Counted from the first letter of the stretch, positions 1-6,922 are shown. The stretch: 8,516 nucleotides of DNA from Lysobacterales bacterium (GCA_026193295.1 JAPHSB010000329.1:1-8516); one strand, 5' to 3'. Translations and numbers: made by a program. Notes: generated by a model from the sequence alone, not told the origin.

Positions 1-1239
1 AGCCGCCGTCTGGATGAGGTTCATCATGTCCTCAGCCTTGGCGTAGCTGATCGGAATAAGGACGGTCTGCAAGGGTTCGAGAATCCGGCGGTCCATCTGC
101 GCCTGCAGGAGCTGCTGCTCCCGGGCGGCGATTTCGGCCGTGGGCCCGATCCAGATCACGTTGCCGTTCTTGCGCATGTCGAGGTTGCGTGCATCCATGA
201 CGATATCGAGCGCCTGGTCCCAGGGTACGTTGGTCAACCTCAAGGTCAGGTTTCCGCCGACGCTGTCGGCCACGACGATGTTCAAATCGGAAACGTCCGC
301 GATGAGCTGCAGCACCGAGCGTACCGGGATGTCCTGGAAATTGAAGGTAACTTTGGTACCTTCATATTCCTTTTCCTCGAAGAACTTGACCTGGATGTCC
401 TCGGCCGTTGCCGCTGCCTGCCTCATGGCGCTGACCTCGACAATAATGTCGTTGCCTGCTTCATAGGCCAGGTGTTCGTAAAGTCCCGCTGTGCTGATGT
501 CGAGCCGCACACCGGAATTGACCCCATAGCTGTCGATCAATTGCACCGGCGTGGCGAAATCCATCACGTCAAGCCGGTGATCGAGCGACTCAGGCAAACC
601 AGCGTCGAAGATATCCAGCGTCAAGCCGTTGGTAACTTCGCGGACCGTGATGCTGGCGCCGGGTTTGTCCAGGCTGACGATGATGCGGGCCTGGCCTTCC
701 TCTCCGCGCCGGAAATCCACGCCTGTGACATTGTAGCCTGTGTTACCCGCCATGGCTGAAGCCGGTGCCGGTGTGGCTGTGGCACCACTGCCGGCAACCG
801 TCAAAACCACTCGTCCGGCATCCGCACTGTAATCATAGGTAACCGCATTCGAGAGGTCGACGACCAGCCGCGTTCTGCCGCCGGCGCTGATTGCGGAGTA
901 CTGTTGCACTGAACCCTGCCCGACGAAAATCGGGCCTGACTCCCCCGAAGAATAGGCTGTGTCGGCAAGGTCCAGCACGATTCGCGCCGGGCTCTCCGTC
1001 GCAAAAACGCTGACCTGAGGCACGTCACCACTGGTTTCCAGCGAAATACGGACACCACCATCCTCGGTGCCGGCATGTTCGATGCCGGTTACGCTGGTCG
1101 CGGCGAAAACGACCGCCACGGGCGTGATTGCAAGAACCAGCGCCAGTCCCTTGAGAAGTCCTTTTCCAAAATTACGCATACTGCGCCCTCTTTCACGGGT
1201 TTGCGGTTTCATCAATGTGCTATCCATGTTGCTGTTCAT
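1..1239 (-). CDS. pilQ: Type IV pilus secretin PilQ, N-terminal 413 residues (gene continues past the left edge)
   Basis: PilQ is the outer-membrane secretin through which the type IV pilus leaves the cell. Seen, numbering from the ATG at 1239: hydrophobic signal segment at about 31-47, ending VVFA|ATS; two AMIN-type beta domains (about 48-150 and 168-271), which bind peptidoglycan in this family, joined by an Ala/Pro linker; an STN/N0 domain at about 296-366 with the typical FNFQDIPVRSVLQLIAD and NVPWDQALDIV motifs; and the start of an N1 domain (about 391 on). The rest of N1 and the membrane beta-domain, roughly 300 residues in usual PilQs, lie outside the window. It follows pilP after a 41-nt gap, so is probably co-transcribed. 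Start: the ATG at 1239 has AAGAGG 7 nt upstream. An in-frame ATG at 1179 (residue 21) also has a good site (AGAGGG, 6 nt) and would give a more classical short signal peptide beginning MRNFGKGLLKG. Both remain possible. Confidence 0.96.
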   Translation of the reverse strand, partial: MNSNMDSTLMKPQTRERGRSMRNFGKGLLKGLALVLAITPVAVVFAATSVTGIEHAGTEDGGVRISLETSGDVPQVSVFATESPARIVLDLADTAYSSGESGPIFVGQGSVQQYSAISAGGRTRLVVDLSNAVTYDYSADAGRVVLTVAGSGATATPAPASAMAGNTGYNVTGVDFRRGEEGQARIIVSLDKPGASITVREVTNGLTLDIFDAGLPESLDHRLDVMDFATPVQLIDSYGVNSGVRLDISTAGLYEHLAYEAGNDIIVEVSAMRQAAATAEDIQVKFFEEKEYEGTKVTFNFQDIPVRSVLQLIADVSDLNIVVADSVGGNLTLRLTNVPWDQALDIVMDARNLDMRKNGNVIWIGPTAEIAAREQQLLQAQMDRRILEPLQTVLIPISYAKAEDMMNLIQTAA

Positions 1240-1280
1240 AGCGCTGCCTCTTCCGGTCGGTCGCCTGAGCGATGCCTGTC

Positions 1281-1826
1281 CTAGCCGCCGTCCAGGGCAA
1301 TGGAAGCGTCCCGGACCAGCCAGCCGCCAACGCCGTCGGCGATGAACTCGCTCAATTGCACTTCGTCGTTCGAAATCCTGCTCACTTTGCCATGGTTCTT
1401 GCCCATGTAGTTGCCGACGGCAACGCGGTGGATAACCCCATCGGGATCCTGGACCAGTGCCCACTCGGAAGATTCCTTGGCAAACGTGCCCACCATCTCC
1501 AGGGTATCCAGCTCGAATCGCTCCAGGTATTCCCGGGGGCGCTGCAGGTCTGGCCGCGGACCTTTGCTCGAACCGGCAGCGGCCACCTGATCGGAGCCCT
1601 CGCTGGTCGACTGGCGGAACGGGTCACGGCCCAGCAGGCCCTCGTACTTGTATGGCGTGTACGTGCGCACTGCCGGGATCGGTGGTATCGGCGTCGCCGG
1701 CCGGGCTTTCACCTCGGTAATGTAGCGATTGAGGTCATCCTGCTGCGCGTTGCATGCAGTGAGCATCACCAGTGACGCGGCGATTAGCAGTAGACGAATT
1801 GCCGTGCGTTGCGAGTGATTCATCAT
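1281..1826 (-). CDS. pilP: Type IV pilus inner-membrane lipoprotein PilP
   Basis: PilP links the inner-membrane PilN/PilO pair to the periplasmic N0 domain of PilQ. Seen in the 181 residues: a signal peptide with a hydrophobic core at about 11-22 and a lipobox LTAC placing the lipidated cysteine at residue 25; a Pro-rich unstructured stretch (about 41-56), which in this family contacts PilN/PilO; the family signature GRDPF (66-70); and a C-terminal beta domain (about 100-178) ending in GGWLVRDASIAL, the typical PilP ending. Length matches the family (about 175-180). The start ATG overlaps the pilO stop in an ATGA (1823-1826), with GCAGG about 7 nt upstream, so translation is likely coupled to pilO. 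A second Met follows directly and could be used instead without changing the lipobox. The stop is TAG at 1281-1283. Confidence 0.96.
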   Translation of the reverse strand: MMNHSQRTAIRLLLIAASLVMLTACNAQQDDLNRYITEVKARPATPIPPIPAVRTYTPYKYEGLLGRDPFRQSTSEGSDQVAAAGSSKGPRPDLQRPREYLERFELDTLEMVGTFAKESSEWALVQDPDGVIHRVAVGNYMGKNHGKVSRISNDEVQLSEFIADGVGGWLVRDASIALDGG

Positions 1827-2464
1827 GGCGCACCTGCTTCGGCGCGCTCGGCAGCCTCTTCTTCGTCAATGTAACGATAGGTCTTGACCGTGCCCTCGAG
1901 GATCAGGCGCCCGTCGTTCCCGGCGACGCCGACATCCTTCGCGCCAGCGCGGCGAAGTGAAATGTCATGCATCGTGAGAATCACCACGCGCGGCAGCGAA
2001 GCTACGCCGCTGACGAACTCACCGAATTGGTGGTAGTCCCCCAGCATGCGCACCGAAATCGGGCGTTCGGCATAGAAATCGTGATAGGCCTCGGTATTCG
2101 GCTGGAACAACTGGACGTCGATACCCGCCCCCAGCGCCGTCTGCGAAACGTCCACCAGCAGCTTGTCCATCTCCGTCCTGCTGGGCAACTGCCGGAACAT
2201 TGTCTCAAGCAATTCCGCCATTTCCGCCAGCTGCGCCTCGTAGGCCTCGAGGTTGGCTGCCTTGGCCTGCTTCTTTTCGAATTCGGCCCGCAAGTTGAGT
2301 TCCACCCCCTGCACCATCTCCAGCTGCTCGGTCTTCGCCTTGATCAACAGAAACCAGCCGATGACCAGTATGAGCACCAGCAGGAAGCCCAGAATGACGT
2401 AGCGGACCGAGACCGGTGCGCTGCCGATGTCATTGAAGTCGAGATCGCGTAGTTCGTTGAGCAT
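1823..2464 (-). CDS. pilO: Type IV pilus inner-membrane alignment protein PilO
   Basis: PilO is a bitopic inner-membrane protein that dimerises with PilN and binds PilP, helping to position the pilus machine. Seen in the 213 residues: short cytoplasmic N-terminus with the family pattern LNELRDLDFNDIGSAP; one transmembrane helix at about 21-42; a charged coiled-coil region (about 43-92); then a ferredoxin-like periplasmic domain (about 96-198) with the recognisable LPSRTEMDKLLVDVSQTALG and DYHQFGEFVSGVASLPRVV segments. The last 15 or so residues (IDEEEAAERAEAGAP) are acidic and probably unstructured. The ATG overlaps the pilN stop by 1 nt (TGATG at 2466-2462), and an AGGAG lies 7 nt upstream, supporting this start and coupling to pilN. 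Confidence 0.97.
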   Translation of the reverse strand: MLNELRDLDFNDIGSAPVSVRYVILGFLLVLILVIGWFLLIKAKTEQLEMVQGVELNLRAEFEKKQAKAANLEAYEAQLAEMAELLETMFRQLPSRTEMDKLLVDVSQTALGAGIDVQLFQPNTEAYHDFYAERPISVRMLGDYHQFGEFVSGVASLPRVVILTMHDISLRRAGAKDVGVAGNDGRLILEGTVKTYRYIDEEEAAERAEAGAP

Positions 2465-3057
2465 CAGCCTGCTCCTGCCGGCTCGGTGCCGGCCTCCTCG
2501 TTTTCGTCGCGTTTGTTGTTCAGCCTGACGGAAATCGCGAACTCGTAGGTTTCCGTCCGGCTCGCCGGTTTCTGCGAGGCCCGCACGTACTGCAGCTCGG
2601 GACGGACGAAAAGGTCCATTCCCTCCAGGCTCTGCAGGTAGGCAGAAACCCGGGCGTTCGACTGGCTGGTGCCGAGCAGCGTCAGGTTATTACCCTGCTG
2701 CCTAACATTGCTCAGCGTGATGCCCACCGGAATCGTCTTGGCCAGCTTGTCCAGCAACTCAACCGTCAGGGAGCGGCTGGCCTGCAACGACTCGATGATC
2801 TGCTTGCGCGAAAGCAGGCGGTCGCGCGTGCGCTCCAGCTCAGCAATGCGGGCGATGCGCCGTTCGAGCAGGTTGATTTCCTGCTGAATGCGCTGGTTGC
2901 GGGACTCCTGGTTGCTGATTCGCTGATCGAAGAACAGACTGACCATCAAGACCAGGATTGCACCCAGCACCAGGGTGCCCATCAATGAATACAGGAACTG
3001 GCGCTGGCGTTCCCTGCGCGCTTCCTCGCGCCAGGGCAGGAGATTGATTCTGGCCAT
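2464..3057 (-). CDS. pilN: Type IV pilus inner-membrane alignment protein PilN
   Basis: PilN is the inner-membrane partner of PilO; its cytoplasmic N-terminal peptide docks into PilM. Seen in the 197 residues: the diagnostic PilM-binding motif INLLPWR at 4-10; a basic juxtamembrane stretch; one transmembrane helix at about 21-43; a long coiled coil (about 46-93) rich in Arg/Glu; a ferredoxin-like periplasmic domain (about 96-180); and an acidic, Gly/Ala-ending tail (about 181-197) likely to be disordered. Length is normal. The start ATG overlaps the pilM stop by 1 nt (TGATG, 3059-3055), and a strong GAGGGGG sits 8 nt upstream within the pilM 3' end. This fits coupled production of PilM and its docking partner. 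Confidence 0.97.
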   Translation of the reverse strand: MARINLLPWREEARRERQRQFLYSLMGTLVLGAILVLMVSLFFDQRISNQESRNQRIQQEINLLERRIARIAELERTRDRLLSRKQIIESLQASRSLTVELLDKLAKTIPVGITLSNVRQQGNNLTLLGTSQSNARVSAYLQSLEGMDLFVRPELQYVRASQKPASRTETYEFAISVRLNNKRDENEEAGTEPAGAG

Positions 3058-4115
3058 CAGTCAAACCCCCTCAATGCAAGACCCATTGCCACCATCAGGT
3101 TCGGCGCATTGCGGTTGAGCGCAGCGACGGCGACGGAAGGTGATAACTCGAGCCCCGCGATCGGATCGGCAACGGAGGTCTTCATGCCGAGCTCCTGCTC
3201 AACCACATCGGCCAGACCCTTGATCGAGGCCATGGTGCCCGACAGGTAGATCGTCTTGATGTTGGAAAACTCCGCGCTGGAACTGAAAAACTGCAGCGCA
3301 CGGCTGATCTGGTGAACAACATTGAGCATAAACGGTTCCAGCACCTCGTCCTCGAAGTTCTCAGGCCCGGGCTCACCGCGCATGAAGAAACTCGCCTGCT
3401 CGGCAGTCATGTCGTAGCGCCGCATGATCTCTTCGGTCAGCTGATTGCCGCCGAACGGGTGATCACGCGTGTACACGACGCGCCCGTTGCGAAGAATCAG
3501 CAGCGTTGACAGATCGAAGCCGATATCGAAAATCGCGATGGTTTCAGTGCTCCGAATACCGTCGCGCTCACGAATCAACTCAAACGCGTTGGCGATCGCG
3601 AACGACTCCACATCCACGACCCTGGCTTTCAGTCCGAGTGACTCGAGTGCATCCTGCCGGCTCTCGACGTTCTCGTTCTTGCTCGCCGCCAGCAGGATAT
3701 CCACCATGTCCGCATTCCTCGGCGAGGGCCCGAGCACTTCGAAGTCCAGGCTGATCTCATCCAGCGGATAGGGGATGTACTGGTTGGCCTCGATCTGCAC
3801 CTGGCTTTCGATATCTGCATCGGCCAGGTTGGCAGGGAGGCTGATCGTCTTCGTGAATACGGCGGAACCTGACACGGCGACGGCGCAGTGGCGGGTACTG
3901 GAACCGGAGTTCCTGACCGCCGACTGGATGGCGTCGGAGATGGCCTCAACATCCTGAACCGATTTTTCTACGATGACGCCGGGTGGTAACGGCTCGATCG
4001 CAAAGTGGTCGATTCGATAGGATGAACCATGCCGGGAAAGCTGCAACAAGCGTATGCTCGAAGACCCGATGTCCAAGCCCATTACGGGTGGTGATTTAGT
4101 GCCGAAGAGTTTCAA
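3057..4115 (-). CDS. pilM: Type IV pilus assembly ATPase-like protein PilM
   Basis: PilM is a cytoplasmic, actin-like (FtsA/MreB fold) ATP-binding protein that binds the PilN N-terminus and links the envelope complex to the cytoplasmic motors. Seen in the 352 residues: phosphate-1 loop GLDIGSSSIRLLQL (13-26); the family segment NQYIPYPLDEISLDFEVLG (111-129); phosphate-2 loop IFDIGFDLSTLLIL (195-208), followed by FGGNQLTEEI (221-230); and an adenosine-loop-like LSGTMASIKGL (291-301). Length is typical (about 350). The start is TTG at 4115-4113: the encoded MKLFG.K matches the usual PilM N-terminus, GAGGG lies 4 nt upstream, and the first in-frame ATG (residue 12) falls against the phosphate-1 loop, too late to be convincing. 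First gene of the pilMNOPQ operon, transcribed away from ponA. Confidence 0.97.
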   Translation of the reverse strand: MKLFGTKSPPVMGLDIGSSSIRLLQLSRHGSSYRIDHFAIEPLPPGVIVEKSVQDVEAISDAIQSAVRNSGSSTRHCAVAVSGSAVFTKTISLPANLADADIESQVQIEANQYIPYPLDEISLDFEVLGPSPRNADMVDILLAASKNENVESRQDALESLGLKARVVDVESFAIANAFELIRERDGIRSTETIAIFDIGFDLSTLLILRNGRVVYTRDHPFGGNQLTEEIMRRYDMTAEQASFFMRGEPGPENFEDEVLEPFMLNVVHQISRALQFFSSSAEFSNIKTIYLSGTMASIKGLADVVEQELGMKTSVADPIAGLELSPSVAVAALNRNAPNLMVAMGLALRGFD

Positions 4116-4130
4116 ATTGCCCTCAATCCT
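4116..4130 (-). promoter_or_regulatory. Ribosome binding site and leader end for pilM (TTG start)
   Basis: Read on the minus strand, AGGATTGAGGG (4130-4120) precedes the TTG start codon at 4115. The GAGGG core is 4 nt from the start, a little close, while AGGA further upstream is 11 nt away. It is the only purine-rich site that serves the conserved PilM N-terminus and therefore supports the TTG start. A TTG start with a short spacer suggests modest initiation. Confidence 0.6.
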
Positions 4131-4167
4131 TTGCTCGACAATGGTTTATTGACACTTTCTGAACTAG

Positions 4168-4196
4168 TTTTTAACAGATATCCAATCGTTTCTCAA
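4168..4196 (-). promoter_or_regulatory. Candidate sigma-70 promoter for pilMNOPQ
   Basis: On the minus strand a -35-like TTGAGA (4196-4191; 5 of 6 consensus bases) and a -10-like TAAAAA (4173-4168; 4 of 6) are separated by 17 nt, with a TG one base upstream of the -10 hexamer (extended -10 type). Transcription would start near 4161, giving a leader of about 45 nt. A second overlapping -35-like TTGACG (4202-4197) comes from a tandem CAACGT repeat (4194-4205 on the plus strand), but its best -10 partner (TATCTG, 16 nt) is weaker. The assignment rests only on matching hexamers in an AT-rich non-coding stretch. Confidence 0.4.
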
Positions 4197-4291
4197 CGTC
4201 AACGTGCAATTTTTTACCTGAACCCCTAAAAACAACGACGGTCAAACATGGTTTTGGCAGGGCCAGAAAAGTACGAGGAAGCGAATGCAGA

Positions 4292-4307
4292 GCGTGATCA
4301 GTCACGC
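4292..4307. repeat. Perfect inverted repeat between pilM and ponA
   Basis: GCGTGA (4292-4297) and TCACGC (4302-4307) are exact reverse complements around a 4-nt TCAG centre. The flanking bases do not extend the match. It lies about 10 nt upstream of the candidate ponA -35 box (4318) and roughly 95 nt upstream of the candidate pilM -35 box. It could be an operator for a dimeric regulator or a small hairpin. With no T-run following on either strand it is not a convincing terminator. A 6-bp arm can occur by chance in a region this long. Confidence 0.5.
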
Positions 4308-4317
4308 CGGTGTAGGA

Positions 4318-4347
4318 TTGGCCGCTTCCATGCCTGCCACTTAATAT
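4318..4347 (+). promoter_or_regulatory. Candidate sigma-70 promoter for ponA
   Basis: TTGGCC (4318-4323; 4 of 6 consensus bases) and TAATAT (4342-4347; 4 of 6) are spaced by 18 nt, which would start transcription near 4354 with a leader of about 79 nt. A better -10-like hexamer, TAAAAT (4393-4398; 5 of 6), lies closer to the gene but lacks a recognisable -35 at 16-18 nt; it could serve an activated or alternative promoter with a leader of about 28 nt. Neither can be preferred firmly from sequence alone. Confidence 0.3.
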
Positions 4348-4395
4348 CGTACCCTAAGTTCTCCTCCTGTGAAGGCCTGGATTCCGACATCATAA

Positions 4396-4413
4396 AATCC
4401 GTTTCGAAAGATT
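4396..4413. repeat. Small palindromic element in the ponA leader
   Basis: An 8-bp perfect palindrome TTTCGAAA (4402-4409) is flanked by AATC (4396-4399) and its reverse complement GATT (4410-4413), with two unpaired bases on one side only. It begins inside the TAAAAT hexamer (4393-4398) and ends 8 nt before the ribosome binding site. It might be a protein-binding site near a ponA transcription start, but the signal is short and could be chance. Confidence 0.25.
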
Positions 4414-4421
4414 AGCATAGC

Positions 4422-4425
4422 AGGA
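4422..4425 (+). promoter_or_regulatory. Ribosome binding site that decides the ponA start
   Basis: AGGA at 4422-4425 is 7 nt from the GTG at 4433, a normal spacing. A TTG codon at 4427, in the same frame and two codons upstream, is only 1 nt from AGGA and so cannot be served by it. The GTG is therefore the preferred start of ponA. Confidence 0.7.
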
Positions 4426-4432
4426 TTTGCTC

Positions 4433-6922
4433 GTGAAGAAACTATTTCGTTGGTTGATTATCGCTTTGCTGTTTTCTTCACTGCTGGGCGTAACGGCAAT
4501 CGGGATCGCATGGCTTGTCTATGGCAGGGACCTGCCCGACGTCGAAACCCTGCGTGATGTTCAGTTGCAGGTGCCTCTGAGGGTCTTCACGGCAGATCGC
4601 CGGTTGATCGGAATTTTTGGCGAAAAGCGGCGCATTCCCGTTTCCATCGAAGACACTCCGGCCTGCCTCAAAAACGCGTTCATCGCCGGGGAAGATGCCC
4701 GCTTCTATGAACATCCGGGGGTCGATTATCAAGGCATCACCCGCGCAGCCTGGTCCCTGCTCACAACGGGCGAGAAGTCCATCGGCGGCAGCACCATCAC
4801 CCAGCAATTGGCACGCAACTTCTTTCTGACGTCGGAAAAGACCTTCACACGAAAAATCAAGGAAATCTTTCTCGCCCTGCGCATCGAGCGCGAGCTGACC
4901 AAGGACCAGATTCTCGAACTGTACATGAACAAGATTTTCCTTGGATACCGTGCCTATGGCGTGGGGGCCGCGGCCGAAGTCTATTACGGCAAAGCGCCAG
5001 GCCAATTGTCCCTGGCGCAGTGCTCAATGATCGCGGCGCTGCCCAAGGCCCCTTCCCGCATCAACCCGATCGCTTCACCAGAACGGGCCGTGGAACGCCG
5101 CGACTATGTACTCAGCCGGATGCTGGAACTCGGATACATCGATCAGGAGAGCCATGAGCAGGCTGTCGCTGAACCCGACCGGGCCTTTTATCACGGGGCG
5201 ATCGCCGAAATACCGGCACCATACGTGGCGGAGATGGTCCGCGTCCAGGCGCTTGAACTGCTGGGCATGAGTGCCTACGAAGGCGGTTATGAGGTCATCA
5301 CGACCATCGACAGCCGCTTGCAGATGGCTGCAAACCGGGCCATATCGAACGGTTTGGAGGAATACGATCAGCGGCACGGGTTCCGCGGTGCAGAGGCGCA
5401 CGTCGACCTGGCTGACAGGCAAGGCCCGGCCGACCTCCTGGATGTCCTTTCACCCTATCGCCCCATCTCGGGTTTGGAGCCCGGAGTGGTCATCGAAGTC
5501 GAAGACAGCCTTGCGGTCGTCTTCCTGCGTAACGGACAGACGATTGCTCTCACGCTGGAAGACATGAAGTGGGCGGCACCCATGATCAATCGCGACCGCA
5601 AGGGCAAGGAACCGCGATCGGTCGCGGACATCATGCAGCCCGGCGATATCATCCGGGCGCGCCTGCATGACGACGGCCGCTGGCAGCTCGGCCAACTGCC
5701 CGAAATCGAAGCCGCCCTGGTTTCACTGGATCCCGGGAGTGGGGACATCAAGGCGCTGGTAGGGGGCTACGATTTTGCCCGCAGCAAGTTCAACCGCGTC
5801 ATCCAGAGCCGCAGACAACCGGGTTCCAGCTTCAAACCATTCATTTACTCCGCGGCACTGGAAAACGGCTTTACGGTGGCGAGCGTTGTCAACGACGCGC
5901 CGATTGTGTTCGAGGATTCCGAGCTGGAGCGGGCATGGAAGCCACAGAATTTCAGCGAAAAGTTCTATGGGCCAACCCGGCTGCGGGAAGCCATGGTCAA
6001 TTCGCGCAACCTGGTGTCGATACGCCTCCTGCGCAGCATCGGAATCGATAATGCACGGGACTACATCACCCGTTTCGGCTTCCAGCGTGACGAACTGCCG
6101 TCCAACCTGACCATGGCGCTCGGCACTGCTTCGCTGACGCCCTTGTCGATGGCCCGGGGCTACGCAGTATTCGCCAATGGCGGTTACCTCGTTGAGCCTC
6201 AATACATTCGCAAAATCAAAGACATGGCGGGGGAGACCATCTACGAAACCTGGCCTTCGATACCCTGCGACGATTGTGCTGAAGAGACAATCGAAACAAC
6301 AGCGGAGCCAGAGCTCGAAAAAGACGAGCCGGAATTCAAGCCGCTGGAAATTACGTCCAATGAGACACGGTCAGGCTTCGACGCCGCGATTGGCTCTGCG
6401 AGGAGCCCGATCGACTCCGAAAAGGTCTATGCCAAACCGGTGATCACAGCGCAAAACGCCTACCTGGTGCGATCGATGATGATGGACGTGGTGCGCAGGG
6501 GCACGGGTGTGCGCGCAATGACGCTGGGACGCAACGACCTGGCAGGCAAGACCGGAACCACGAATGAACAACGCGACGCCTGGTTCTCGGGTTACAACGA
6601 TCGGCTGGTCACTTCGGTTTGGGTCGGGTTCGACAATCATGACCCGCTGGGCCGGCGGGAACTGGGTGGCCGAGCGGCACTCCCCGTCTGGATTGAGTAC
6701 ATGGCTGTAGCGCTCGATGGCGTCGAGGACAAACCGCCCGAAACGCCCGAAGGTTTGGCGCGCGCACGGATCGATCCGGACACGGGCCTGCTGGCTCGAC
6801 TTGAGGACCCACATTCAATCATGGAAATATTCCAGGCGGGAAGACTGCCACCAATGCCCGAATCAGGCCAGGGAGAAAGCCCGGATGCCGCACTCGAAGA
6901 AGACCCGTACGAAATTTACTGA
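4433..6922 (+). CDS. ponA: Class A penicillin-binding protein 1a (peptidoglycan glycosyltransferase / DD-transpeptidase)
   Basis: PBP1a polymerises lipid II into glycan strands and cross-links their peptides, acting in the periplasm while anchored in the inner membrane. Seen in the 829 residues from the GTG: transmembrane anchor at about 7-29; a GT51 glycosyltransferase domain (about 50-225) with catalytic Glu87 in EDARFYEHPGVD, GGSTITQQLARN (118-129) and RKIKE (Glu144); an OB-fold-like inserted domain at about 290-420, typical of PBP1a; and a transpeptidase domain with catalytic Ser465 (SSFK), SRN (524-526) and KTG (706-708). All catalytic motifs are intact. Length is close to E. coli PBP1a (850). 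A Cys-X-X-Cys (612, 615) and an acidic loop lie between SRN and KTG; from memory E. coli PBP1a has a similar CPEC there. It is transcribed divergently from pilM, as in Pseudomonas, where the gene is called ponA (mrcA in E. coli). The downstream unknown gene overlaps its last 38 nt. Confidence 0.98.
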   Translation: MKKLFRWLIIALLFSSLLGVTAIGIAWLVYGRDLPDVETLRDVQLQVPLRVFTADRRLIGIFGEKRRIPVSIEDTPACLKNAFIAGEDARFYEHPGVDYQGITRAAWSLLTTGEKSIGGSTITQQLARNFFLTSEKTFTRKIKEIFLALRIERELTKDQILELYMNKIFLGYRAYGVGAAAEVYYGKAPGQLSLAQCSMIAALPKAPSRINPIASPERAVERRDYVLSRMLELGYIDQESHEQAVAEPDRAFYHGAIAEIPAPYVAEMVRVQALELLGMSAYEGGYEVITTIDSRLQMAANRAISNGLEEYDQRHGFRGAEAHVDLADRQGPADLLDVLSPYRPISGLEPGVVIEVEDSLAVVFLRNGQTIALTLEDMKWAAPMINRDRKGKEPRSVADIMQPGDIIRARLHDDGRWQLGQLPEIEAALVSLDPGSGDIKALVGGYDFARSKFNRVIQSRRQPGSSFKPFIYSAALENGFTVASVVNDAPIVFEDSELERAWKPQNFSEKFYGPTRLREAMVNSRNLVSIRLLRSIGIDNARDYITRFGFQRDELPSNLTMALGTASLTPLSMARGYAVFANGGYLVEPQYIRKIKDMAGETIYETWPSIPCDDCAEETIETTAEPELEKDEPEFKPLEITSNETRSGFDAAIGSARSPIDSEKVYAKPVITAQNAYLVRSMMMDVVRRGTGVRAMTLGRNDLAGKTGTTNEQRDAWFSGYNDRLVTSVWVGFDNHDPLGRRELGGRAALPVWIEYMAVALDGVEDKPPETPEGLARARIDPDTGLLARLEDPHSIMEIFQAGRLPPMPESGQGESPDAALEEDPYEIY

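Larger units (their letters stand above)
4116..4432. other. Divergent pilM / ponA intergenic region (317 nt)
   Basis: No plausible gene is seen here on either strand. The pilM-proximal part (about 4141-4260) is visibly AT-richer than the surrounding genes and carries the candidate pilM promoter. The ponA-proximal part holds a perfect 6-bp-arm inverted repeat (4292-4307), promoter-like hexamers, a small palindrome over the ponA leader and the ponA ribosome binding site. A weak imperfect inverted repeat, TTTTGGC / GCCAGAAAA with an AGG loop (4252-4270), lies in the middle. The length is enough for two independent promoters and a regulator site. Confidence 0.8.

Noticed and set aside
140..466. 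Plus-strand open frame of 108 codons opposite pilQ
   Set aside because: Shadow of the conserved PilQ N0 domain; no support of its own.
1272..1775. Plus-strand open frame of 167 codons opposite pilP
   Set aside because: It is fully antisense to a well-supported pilP, has no recognisable motif, and is rich in codons expected from the complement of a GC-rich gene.
1967..2452. Plus-strand open frame of 161 codons opposite pilO
   Set aside because: Antisense to pilO; its His/Gln/Leu-rich sequence is what the complement of PilO's Glu/Lys/Leu coiled coil yields.
4252..4270. Possible terminator hairpin between pilM and ponA
   Set aside because: The stem is only 4 bp of GC-containing pairing with a bulge beyond it, and there is no upstream gene reading into it.
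4292..4307. CRP/Vfr binding site
   Set aside because: GTGA and TCAC half-sites are present but separated by 4 nt instead of the 6-nt spacing of the consensus, so it was kept only as an unassigned inverted repeat.
4427..4429. TTG as the ponA start
   Set aside because: It is only 1 nt from the AGGA site, whereas the GTG at 4433 has the normal 7-nt spacing.
4478..5005. Minus-strand open frame of 175 codons opposite ponA
   Set aside because: Antisense to the conserved GT51 domain, with no ribosome binding site or domain signal that I can see; GC-rich genes often leave such open frames.
5723..6202. Minus-strand open frame of 159 codons opposite ponA
   Set aside because: Antisense to the transpeptidase domain and without recognisable features.
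6371..6814. Minus-strand open frame of 147 codons opposite the ponA 3' part
   Set aside because: Antisense to KTG-containing coding sequence; composition (His/Arg/Val-rich) suggests a shadow frame.
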